Shown here: piece after piece, positions 1-4,710 of the stretch
Position numbering within the stretch: the first letter of the stretch is position 1
How the letters are laid out: each line of letters starts with the position of its first letter
Source: Actinomycetota bacterium
GTDB lineage: Bacteria > Actinomycetota > Actinomycetes > UBA12327
Assembly (NCBI GenBank): GCA_026392555.1
Contig: JAPLBW010000127.1
Coordinates: 1-6,116 of the forward strand
DNA length: 6,116 nucleotides
Reading direction: 5' to 3'
Notes under the pieces: model-generated
Seen by the model: only the letters and a program-made list of their open reading frames with translations
Told to the model about the DNA's origin: nothing
Databases searched by the model: none
Translations under genes and position numbers: made by a program

Positions 1-33
1 TTCGCGCTCAGGTTTTGATGGCTTGTCGCTTCC

Positions 34-52
34 GAAAATTCCCACGGGGAAA
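34..52 (-). terminator. Weak intrinsic terminator after the DUF2510 gene
   Basis: Read on the minus strand just after the TAA stop of the DUF2510 gene, a 5-bp stem TTCCC/GGGAA with a CGT loop is followed directly by TTTT. The stem is short, so this is a modest terminator candidate, but its position immediately downstream of the stop supports the role. Bases 1-33 show no gene I can support. Confidence 0.4.
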
Positions 53-54
53 CT

Positions 55-408
55 TTAGATCTTGGTGAGGATCAGTGCCACCGCAACGATGAGCACCACG
101 ATCCCGCCGATCAAACCAATGAGGCGGCCATTCAGGGAGAACTTCTTCTTGCCTGTCGAGGCCGGTACCTCGGGCGCCTGCGGAACGGGAGGAGGCAGCG
201 TGGCGGGGTCAGCAGGAGCGAACGGGTTCGGTGCCGCAGCTGGCGCCGGAGCGGCCATCGGCGTAGGCGTTGCTTGTGCACCCACGCTTTGCAGCTCAGG
301 TTCAGGAGCGGCCTGGTGCCCAGTCCACTTCTGGCCGTCCCAGAACTCAATCAGTGCAGGGTTATCTGGGGCCTCATACCAACCAGCAATCGGCGCGTAG
401 TCGCCCAT
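55..408 (-). CDS. DUF2510 protein with C-terminal membrane anchor
   Basis: This is a 117-residue protein of unknown function. The N-terminus (about residues 9-30) carries the DUF2510 signature GWYEAPDNP...FWDGQKWT, a short Trp-rich module common in actinobacterial membrane and secretion-associated proteins. A Pro/Ala-rich linker follows (about residues 34-85), then a basic patch (GKKKF) and one strongly hydrophobic segment over the last ~22 residues, ending in LTKI. The layout predicts a C-tail-anchored membrane protein with the DUF2510 module and linker in the cytoplasm. The start is well supported: GGAGGG lies 5 nt before the ATG. It follows the RibD-like gene on the same strand after about 100 nt, and a promoter candidate in that gap suggests separate transcription. 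The domain call is firm; the function is unknown. Confidence 0.85.
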   Translation of the reverse strand: MGDYAPIAGWYEAPDNPALIEFWDGQKWTGHQAAPEPELQSVGAQATPTPMAAPAPAAAPNPFAPADPATLPPPVPQAPEVPASTGKKKFSLNGRLIGLIGGIVVLIVAVALILTKI

Positions 409-440
409 TGAAGCCCTCCAGATAAATCGAATGTGTGGCT

Positions 441-480
441 AATGTACCCACGGTACGGCAGGGGTGTCCGGTGGAGTCAA
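441..480 (-). promoter_or_regulatory. Candidate promoter(s) for the DUF2510 gene
   Basis: On the minus strand, TTGACT (480-475) is followed after 19 nt by TACCGT (455-450), a TAnnnT-type -10. A second possibility is CGGACA (469-464), 17 nt, then TACATT (446-441). Either would start transcription shortly before the strong ribosome binding site at 419-414. Two overlapping options and a long 19-nt spacer keep confidence low. The rest of the gap 409-510 shows no other feature. Confidence 0.35.
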
Positions 481-510
481 GATCTTTTCGGTTGGGGTTT
501 GATCGCCCGC

Positions 511-1260
511 TTAGTCACCGACAACGCGGTAACGGGTGAACAGGCAATTGGGGGCTGCCACCAGGTGTGCTAACTCAAGGCTTGAGCCGGCTGCGATCCC
601 GTCAACCAAAGGTTGCCCTTGTGCTCCCACGAGTTGGGGGCTCAAGGTTAAGCACAGCTCATCCATGGCTTGTTGCTCCAGCATTGCGCTCAAAAGGGCG
701 GTGCCACCTTCGACCAAGATTTGGGTCAAGCCCCGATCACGCAATAGGGAGATGATCTGGTGAAACGAGATCTCTTCGCTCGGTAATTGCACCACCTCAA
801 CCACCTTGGTTAAGGCGGCAATGGCTTCGGGTGATGTGGTTGACGGTGTGATGACGATGGTTGGCTGTTTGAGGCATTCCAACGTGGGATCTAACTCGCC
901 ACTGCGCGAAATGATGACCAGGACCGGCGGGTTTTCTCTGCCGGACTCCTCGCGCGCAACCACCAATTCCTCGCGCGTGATCGCGGGGAGTCTGTATTGC
1001 TCGGCACGCACTGTTTGGGCACCAACGATGATCGCGTCACTGAGGCTGCGCAGCAGGGCAAAGATCAACCGGTCATCCTCAGTCGATAACGACTCCGAGC
1101 GACCATCGGCTGCGCTGATCTGGCCATCAAGTGAGGTCACCAGGTTGGCTCGCACGATGGGCAGGGCTTCATCAACGGCGTAGAGCTGTTGCAAGTCGGC
1201 CAAGGACAGATCAAGGGGGTCTTTGACCAGGGTCGTTTCAGGCGCACGCAACAAATACAC
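511..1260 (-). CDS. RibD C-terminal-domain reductase (pyrimidine/dihydrofolate reductase family), Rv2671-like
   Basis: This is a stand-alone NADPH-dependent reductase of the RibD-C/dihydrofolate-reductase fold, without the deaminase half of bifunctional RibD. With the GTG start at 1260 it is 249 residues. Family motifs are RANLVTSLDG (37-46), the DAIIVGAQTVRAE segment (75-87), ILVEGG (181-186, the cofactor-binding glycine motif) and DELCLTLSP (200-208); the C-terminus ends FTRYRVV. The order and wording closely resemble remembered mycobacterial Rv2671, reported to have dihydrofolate-reductase-like activity, so a role in riboflavin or folate reduction is possible but unproven. The start is a choice: the frame opens upstream to ATG at 1341 (276 aa) and ATG at 1287. 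The GTG at 1260 has CCAAGG 7 nt upstream, gives the expected N-terminus, and avoids overlapping the divergent lipoprotein gene. Family call firm, substrate unknown. Confidence 0.85.
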   Translation of the reverse strand: MYLLRAPETTLVKDPLDLSLADLQQLYAVDEALPIVRANLVTSLDGQISAADGRSESLSTEDDRLIFALLRSLSDAIIVGAQTVRAEQYRLPAITREELVVAREESGRENPPVLVIISRSGELDPTLECLKQPTIVITPSTTSPEAIAALTKVVEVVQLPSEEISFHQIISLLRDRGLTQILVEGGTALLSAMLEQQAMDELCLTLSPQLVGAQGQPLVDGIAAGSSLELAHLVAAPNCLFTRYRVVGD

Positions 1261-1328
1261 GCTGACACCTTGGCATACGGCCCCCATGGATGCGGTCGTG
1301 GCTAGGTCCAACGCGTAGAGTCGGTCCG

Positions 1329-1796
1329 GTGAAGACAACAACGCGTGGGGGATACGCAGGGGTGGCGCTCGTAGCGCTGCTGGCGTTGACGTTGGCCGGA
1401 TGTGACCAAGCCCAACAGGTCGCTGACCAGGCCGCGGTAGTTGCGAAGAAGGCGGCCGAAACTGCCACCAAGGACGCGGCTACTGCGGTGATTTCGCGCG
1501 TGGCCACCTCTGTGGCACGTGATGCTGGCGTGACATTGGTGTCTCCACCTGATTGCACCAGCGACCTCACGTTGAACGTGGCAAAGGCAAGCGCCAAAGG
1601 CGATGTGATGTGCGTGGGGCGGACCACTGCTCGCAAGGCCTTCAAAGCCACGTTCAAGGGTTCATTGACCAACGCTGGTTGCAGTGGCACGTTAACCGTT
1701 GACATTGAAGACCGTGAACCCATTGTCATTGACCGCATCAAGGACTGCTCGATCGCGCAAGTGGTTGGCGGCGCCGCTGAAAGTTCGGACTCATAA
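1329..1796 (+). CDS. Small lipoprotein with four conserved-looking cysteines
   Basis: This is a 155-residue secreted lipoprotein of unknown function. From the GTG at 1329 the N-terminus is a textbook type II signal: Lys2 and Arg6, a hydrophobic stretch, and the lipobox LAGC with Cys25 as the lipidated residue. Residues ~26-65 are very Ala-rich and probably helical. A compact C-terminal part holds Cys76, Cys95, Cys118 and Cys140, enough for two disulfides outside the membrane. The Cys-(~18)-Cys plus beta-strand pattern loosely recalls DUF4333-type lipoproteins, but I do not claim membership. An in-frame ATG at 1290 would add 13 residues (168 aa) ahead of the signal and would overlap the opposite gene; the GTG makes the better signal peptide. 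Its ribosome binding site is weak. The DUF6941-like gene follows after 3 nt, so the two are probably one operon. Confidence 0.8.
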   Translation: MKTTTRGGYAGVALVALLALTLAGCDQAQQVADQAAVVAKKAAETATKDAATAVISRVATSVARDAGVTLVSPPDCTSDLTLNVAKASAKGDVMCVGRTTARKAFKATFKGSLTNAGCSGTLTVDIEDREPIVIDRIKDCSIAQVVGGAAESSDS

Positions 1797-1799
1797 CTG

Positions 1800-2216
1800 A
1801 TGCAGGTAACGATGATGCTGTGTGACTACGCCCAAGTTGCCGATGGCAAGTTGTATATCAACGGTGGTGGATGGTCGTTGGTGGATTCACACACCCCACC
1901 CAGTGCCATTGCGATGTTGGTCATGGTTCCCTGGGACCGCGCCGGAACGCCGCTTCAACTAGACCTCTCGCTTATTGACGAAGATGGCCACCCCGTCGTT
2001 CAACAAGTCGACGATGCGGTGAACCCGGTGCATATTGGTGTTCGCCTTGAAGTGGAGCGTCCAGCCGCTCATCCCGCCGGCGTTCCCATTGATGTGCCAA
2101 TGGCGTTGGGGATTCCGCCGCTGCAGTTGCGAGCCTTTGGTCGGTTTGCGTGGCAGTTGAGTATTGATGGGCAGCACCGCGAGGACTGGAATTTGTCCTT
2201 TTCTACGCGCGCCTAG
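1800..2216 (+). CDS. DUF6941-like conserved hypothetical protein
   Basis: This 138-residue soluble protein begins MQVTMMLCDYAQVADGK and continues with LYINGGGWS. That opening, in which an 'A-x-x-A-DGK-ly-i-GGGW' pattern precedes a beta-rich domain, matches what I remember of the actinobacterial DUF6941 family. The remainder alternates strands with 'P-xx-hxhxhxhhD-x-DG' (about residues 50-65) and ends in a probable last strand WNLSFSTRA. There is no signal peptide, membrane segment or obvious catalytic motif, and the biochemical role is unknown. The ATG lies 3 nt after the lipoprotein stop with no good ribosome binding site, which suggests translational coupling. Its TAG stop overlaps the stop of the convergent hydrolase within a single CTAG. 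Confidence 0.8.
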   Translation: MQVTMMLCDYAQVADGKLYINGGGWSLVDSHTPPSAIAMLVMVPWDRAGTPLQLDLSLIDEDGHPVVQQVDDAVNPVHIGVRLEVERPAAHPAGVPIDVPMALGIPPLQLRAFGRFAWQLSIDGQHREDWNLSFSTRA

Positions 2217-2982
2217 TTCGATTCCACCCTGTTGAGAAAGTCCCCGATGGCATCGGAGAACAACTTCTTGTGTTCTCGGCCCGCGACGACGTGCGGCAGG
2301 TTCGCAATTAGCACACTGGCGGCCTGGGGGATGGCTTTTGCGAGCGGCGTGGTCAAACGTGTGCCGGTCAATAGGTCGCCGTCGGCGTGGATGACAAATG
2401 TCGGTGCCGTGATCGATCCCAGGTGCTGAGCGGCGTCGTGGGTGATGGTGGCTTCCACCAGGCGCTGCATGCCATCAATGTTGTTGTTCAGGTGTGACCA
2501 GGGGCCGTGCGTTCCAAGGAATTGATCGGCACGCTCGTTGTAGTAGTTCGGATCAAAACACCACTGCGCGCATAGTTCCTGGAATTTTAAGAAGCCCTGC
2601 GTCTTGGCTACATCAAGCAAGGTGTTCATCTGGTCGGTGAACAGGCGATCGGGTTGGGCCCATCCACCCGACATGGTCAGTGATCGCACAAGTTCGGGAT
2701 GATCAATGGCCAGCCATTGGGCAACGCAGGCACCGATGCCAACGATGCCGACGATGTGAGCTGGCGTGCGCGAGTGGTGGCAGGGATGTCGTCGTTGTCG
2801 CCGCTTTGACCCAAGCCGCGCCAATCGATGAGGACCACGCGTCGACCTTCAGCCACTGCCCACGGGACCTGGGCGAATGCGCCGTCGGTGTAGGTGCCCC
2901 AGCCGACCATGACCAAGACCGTCGGGCCTTGCCCGTGGACTTCGTAGTAGAGCGGGACACCGCGGTGGGTAAGCGTGGGCAT
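2213..2982 (-). pseudogene. Broken alpha/beta-fold hydrolase (out-of-frame internal loss)
   Basis: Two minus-strand reading frames together make one alpha/beta-hydrolase. The first (from ATG 2982) gives GVPLYYEVHGQGPTVLVMVG, then VVLIDWRGLGQSG and DNDDIPATT, the usual beta-strands up to the 'D-x-RG-x-G-x-S' loop. The homology then jumps to the other frame at PAHIVG (about 2764) and runs through VAQWLAIDHPELVRSL, a cap region, FVIHADGD (acid-residue loop) and LPH (catalytic His) to the TAG at 2213. Between DIPATT and PAHIVG, members normally have about 15-17 more residues of helix. The frame change means the missing length is 1 more than a multiple of 3, so this is a deletion and not a single-base error. 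The nucleophile Ser of G-x-S-x-G is also absent: the elbow reads VGIVGIGAC. The start has no good ribosome binding site. It is either a decayed gene or an assembly fault at about 2765-2772. Confidence 0.75.
2735..2758 (-). repeat. 9-bp near-tandem repeats at the hydrolase nucleophile elbow
   Basis: On the minus strand the elbow is encoded by ATCGTCGGC, ATCGTTGGC and a partial third copy ATCGGTGCC. The repeat gives the Ile-Val-Gly periodicity that replaces the expected G-x-S-x-G. It lies within about 10-20 bases of the frame break, so slipped replication may have shaped this part of the gene. Confidence 0.55.
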
Positions 2983-3027
2983 GACGCCATTGTGCCCACT
3001 GACCTATGAGCCGGTAATCGTGCCTAG

Positions 3028-3051
3028 AAAAAAAATCCGGGGGCTGGATCT
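3028..3051 (-). terminator. Possible minus-strand terminator or attenuator with T8
   Basis: Read on the minus strand, GATCC-AGCCCCC-GGAT (with one further A-T and one G-T pair possible) is followed by eight T. This fits a short intrinsic terminator. It lies upstream of the hydrolase start, so it would stop antisense transcription from the ARPP-1 side or act as a leader attenuator. It may also be just a chance A/T run. Confidence 0.3.
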
Positions 3052-3058
3052 GGGGCCA

Positions 3059-3081
3059 CTGTCGGTGGGCCATGCCATGAT
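3059..3081 (+). promoter_or_regulatory. Candidate DNA-damage-type (RecA-NDp/PafBC-like) promoter of the ARPP-1 gene
   Basis: CTGTCGGTG (3059-3067), 8 nt, then CATGAT (3076-3081) matches the actinobacterial RecA-NDp consensus tTGTCRgtg-N8-TAnnnT at eight of nine upstream positions with the exact spacing. The first -10 base is C instead of T. The predicted transcription start is about 3088, leaving a leader of about 63 nt. A competing -10 is TAAAAT at 3105-3110, with a poor -35 TTAGGA at 3081-3086. The match is good but rests on sequence alone. Confidence 0.45.
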
Positions 3082-3087
3082 TAGGAC

Positions 3088-3107
3088 TTAGCGCAAATCT
3101 GCGCTAA
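3088..3107. promoter_or_regulatory. 20-bp palindrome, likely operator
   Basis: TTAGCGCA-AATC-TGCGCTAA is a perfect 8-bp inverted repeat with a 4-base centre. It sits at the predicted transcription start of the damage-type promoter, and equally fills the spacer of the alternative promoter whose -10 is TAAAAT. Both positions are typical of repressor operators. No T-tract follows on either strand, so a terminator is unlikely. The binding protein is not identified. Confidence 0.5.
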
Positions 3108-3137
3108 AATGAGGGTGCTGGCATCAGCTAGCCAAAC

Positions 3138-3145
3138 GGGAGGAG
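3138..3145 (+). promoter_or_regulatory. Ribosome binding site that fixes the ARPP-1 start
   Basis: GGGAGGAG ends 5 nt before the ATG at 3151, an ideal Shine-Dalgarno element. The frame also opens at ATG 3109, but that codon lies within the promoter/palindrome region and has no ribosome binding site. Confidence 0.85.
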
Positions 3146-3150
3146 TACAG

Positions 3151-4032
3151 ATGAAGTTCCCAACCTTGCATGTGGGCCGAGGTAGCCAAGTCGGCCCATT
3201 GACGGTTTTCCCACTGTGGGCCGACAAGCCCGCCCCCACCAAGCGCTTTTTCAGTAATAAGTCAGGGTCGCTGGTTGTTTCCGAACGCGAGGGTTCGCCG
3301 GTGGTCGGCGAACTCGTGGTGACCAATAACAGTGCCGAGCCGGTGTTGTTGTTGGCCGGCGACTTGCTCGAAGGTGGCTGGCAGCACCGCGCCATTGCCG
3401 AGCCGGTGCTGATTGCTACTGGCGCATCCGAAGTAGTGAGCGTCAAGTGCGTCGAACGTGGTCGTTGGTCTGGCGCCGGGGAGCAGATCAACCGCGGACG
3501 CAAGACTGGACCGCGTCTGCGTTCCAAGCTTGAGGGCAGTATGCAAGGCAAGCAGCATGAAGTCTGGGCCGAGGTTGATCGCTTTTCCTCGATGCAGTTC
3601 ACCTCAAAGACTGCTTCCTATGTTGACTACTTGAACCTGGTCGAGGAGCAGGCTGTCGGCAGCGATGTGCGCCCGCTCAATGGTCAAGTCGGTGTTGTTG
3701 TGGCAGCTAATGGCCACCCGATCATGCTTGAGGTATTTGCCACTCACGAGGATTTGGTTGAGGCCTGGGATGCCCTGATCAGTGGCGCATTGGCCGATAC
3801 TCGCGGAGTGCGTTCGGTGCGCACGCCCTCTCGTCGTGTCCACCGCTTCATTGATGGCTTGGAATCTGTCGAACTCAGCCGCATTGCTAAGGCTGGATTG
3901 GCTGACAAGGTCGTCGGTCTAGGTGAGTCGGATCGCCTGTTTACCTCCATCTCGGGCGTGGAATGGGACGAGGAACTGGTGCACTTGCTGGTTCTGAACC
4001 AGCGCCACGATCTGTTTGCCGACGCGCACTAG
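3151..4032 (+). CDS. ARPP-1 domain protein
   Basis: This 293-residue soluble protein belongs, in my reading, to the ARPP-1 family (ARG and rhodanese-phosphatase-superfamily-associated protein). Matching features in order: VGPLTVFPLW (14-23), VVSEREGSPVVGELVVTNN (42-60), LLLAGDLLEGGWQHRAI (66-82, the family's 'G-E/D-x-L-x-G-x-x-Q-x-R' motif), then VKCVERGRW (98-106, the 'V-x-C-V-E-x-G-R-W' motif), followed by basic and VWAEV segments. No signal peptide or membrane segment is present. Biochemical activity is not established; comparative genomics links the family to ADP-ribosylglycohydrolases and rhodanese-phosphatase-type enzymes, and one such phosphatase lies at 4711-5247 here. The start at ATG 3151 is fixed by a near-perfect ribosome binding site. 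A damage-type promoter and a palindrome lie upstream. The DUF4236-DUF2510 gene follows after 43 nt, probably co-transcribed. Confidence 0.85.
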   Translation: MKFPTLHVGRGSQVGPLTVFPLWADKPAPTKRFFSNKSGSLVVSEREGSPVVGELVVTNNSAEPVLLLAGDLLEGGWQHRAIAEPVLIATGASEVVSVKCVERGRWSGAGEQINRGRKTGPRLRSKLEGSMQGKQHEVWAEVDRFSSMQFTSKTASYVDYLNLVEEQAVGSDVRPLNGQVGVVVAANGHPIMLEVFATHEDLVEAWDALISGALADTRGVRSVRTPSRRVHRFIDGLESVELSRIAKAGLADKVVGLGESDRLFTSISGVEWDEELVHLLVLNQRHDLFADAH

Positions 4033-4075
4033 GTCTGAGGCCGTAGGCTCGTTCAAACAAGGAATCGGGGACACG

Positions 4076-4498
4076 ATGGCATGGCAGTTGCGGCGCTCGA
4101 AAGGGTTTGGACCCTTCCGGGTCACGCTGACCAAGCGAGGCTTGAGCGGTTCGGTGGGCATTCCAGGTTTTCGGATGTCAACCAACACGCGAGGCCAAGT
4201 GCGCCGCACTGTCCGGATCCCCGGTGCTGGTATTTACAACACGAAAGTGTTGAACCCGAAGAAGGCAGCTGCCAAGGAGTCCGCGCCCCGCAAAGCGCGA
4301 GCCCCAAAGAAGCCGCCCGCTGAGCCGGTTGTCGCGCATGAGGAGTCCATGCCAGCTCCTGCGGCACCGCCTAACTGGTATCCCGATCCACAAGGCATCG
4401 CCACCTGGCGTTGGTGGGATGGCCAGGTCTGGACTCCGCAAGGCATCGCCACCTGGCGTTGGTGGGATGGCCAGGTCTGGACTCAGCACACGGCCTAA
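4076..4498 (+). CDS. DUF4236-DUF2510 fusion protein with duplicated DUF2510 segment
   Basis: This is a 140-residue protein of unknown function. Residues 2-55 match DUF4236: a basic LRRSKGFGPFRV start, LTKRGLSGSVGIPGFRMS, and RRTVRIPGAGI, a small beta-rich, glycine-patterned domain. A Lys/Ala/Pro linker (60-98) follows. The C-terminus is a DUF2510 module, NWYPDPQGIATWRWWDGQVWT (100-120), whose last 16 residues are repeated exactly (121-136) before QHTA and the stop. The ATG at 4076 is preceded by GGGG 5 nt upstream and by AAGGA further away; the frame continues upstream to 4016 inside the ARPP-1 gene, but the DUF4236 domain begins at this ATG. It lies 43 nt behind ARPP-1 and is probably in its operon. 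This is the second DUF2510 protein in the window. Confidence 0.85.
   Translation: MAWQLRRSKGFGPFRVTLTKRGLSGSVGIPGFRMSTNTRGQVRRTVRIPGAGIYNTKVLNPKKAAAKESAPRKARAPKKPPAEPVVAHEESMPAPAAPPNWYPDPQGIATWRWWDGQVWTPQGIATWRWWDGQVWTQHTA
4388..4483 (+). repeat. 48-bp in-frame tandem duplication
   Basis: Bases 4388-4435 and 4436-4483 are two copies of a 48-bp unit differing at one base (CCA versus CCG, both proline). Each encodes the 16 residues PQGIATWRWWDGQVWT. The near-identity of the copies, including third codon positions, points to a recent duplication. Length is a multiple of 3, so the frame is kept. Confidence 0.95.
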
Positions 4499-4501
4499 CG
4501 A

Positions 4502-4540
4502 TTTTCCACTGTTGTCAGACCCCTGACCTAGAGTGGAAAA
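4502..4540. repeat. Concentric inverted repeat around the upstream promoter of the phosphatase
   Basis: TTTTCCACT (4502-4510) and AGTGGAAAA (4532-4540) form a 9-bp inverted repeat. Inside it GTCAG (4514-4518) and CTGAC (4523-4527) form a second one with almost the same centre (about 4521). As DNA it frames the promoter and could bind a dimeric regulator. As RNA from the upstream gene it would fold into a hairpin that might end that transcript, although no U-tract follows. Confidence 0.6.
4512..4534 (+). promoter_or_regulatory. DNA-damage-type (RecA-NDp/PafBC-like) promoter upstream of the riboswitch
   Basis: TTGTCAGAC (4512-4520), exactly 8 nt, then TAGAGT (4529-4534) fits the actinobacterial RecA-NDp consensus tTGTCRgtg-N8-TAnnnT; only the last two bases of the upstream element differ. 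In mycobacteria this promoter class is activated by PafBC after DNA damage. The predicted transcription start, about 4541, falls at the 5' edge of the riboswitch-like RNA. That the two agree strengthens both calls. Induction by damage is inferred. Confidence 0.6.
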
Positions 4541-4542
4541 CA

Positions 4543-4671
4543 GGTAAAGAGTGAGCGTCGCAGTTGGCCCCTTGGCCATGTCGCTCCAGCAACCGCGCAC
4601 ACCCGCGCACGGTGCTCCCAAGGGATAAACCAGCCGGGGGAAGCCAATGGGCTTCCCCCGGAAGTGCGGGT
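4543..4671 (+). promoter_or_regulatory. SAM-IV-type (SAM-I/IV family) riboswitch candidate
   Basis: The leader carries the conserved words and fold of S-adenosylmethionine riboswitches. P1 would be GGT (4543-4545) with ACC (4629-4631), and is weak. AGAGTGAGCG leads into P2: GAGCG (4553-4557) with CGCTC (4582-4586), capped by TGGCC/GGCCA. GCAACC (4589-4594) and GGTGC (4611-4615) flank P3 (ACCGCGC with GCGC-AC-GGT). The P2 loop CCCTT (4569-4573) can pair with AAGGG (4620-4624), the classic pseudoknot. After a 12-bp hairpin, GCGGGT (4666-4671) can pair with ACCCGC at the P3 loop (4601-4606), the extra pseudoknot typical of SAM-IV. Control is probably at translation: GGGTTT (4668-4673) can instead pair with AAACCC (4683-4688), and the ribosome binding site of the phosphatase is weak. 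The three-pair P1 is the main weakness. Confidence 0.7.
4634..4661 (+). other. 12-bp perfect hairpin (P5-like) within the leader
   Basis: CCGGGGGAAGCC and GGCTTCCCCCGG pair perfectly around an AATG loop. It begins two nt after the putative P1 and matches the position of the extra hairpin in SAM-IV RNAs. The nearest T-run (TTTT at 4671-4674) is 9 nt beyond the stem, so it is a poor terminator as it stands. The remaining leader, 4675-4710, has no strong ribosome binding site. Confidence 0.8.
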
Positions 4672-4710
4672 TTTCGCATCTGAAACCCCCTTATCGAAAG
4701 TTGAGTTGTT

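Noticed and set aside
1238..1741. Minus-strand open frame opposite the lipoprotein gene
   Set aside because: It mirrors a gene with a clear lipobox on the plus strand and shows no recognisable domain.
2986..3008. TTGTGCCCACTGACCTATGAG resembling the promoter at 4512-4534
   Set aside because: The upstream element lacks TTGTCR and the spacing to TATGAG is two bases short. The shared CTGACCTA is probably chance.
3109..3150. In-frame ATG at 3109 as the start of the ARPP-1 protein
   Set aside because: It lies at the end of the -10/palindrome region and has no ribosome binding site, while ATG 3151 has GGGAGGAG 5 nt upstream and gives the family N-terminus.
3081..3602. Minus-strand open frame opposite the ARPP-1 gene
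   Set aside because: Low-complexity translation without domain features, and the plus strand carries clear ARPP-1 motifs.
4634..4675. The 12-bp hairpin as a plain intrinsic terminator of the upstream operon
   Set aside because: The T-run starts 9 nt after the stem and is part of another pairing. The aptamer-like sequence before it explains it better as a P5 hairpin, although some termination cannot be excluded.
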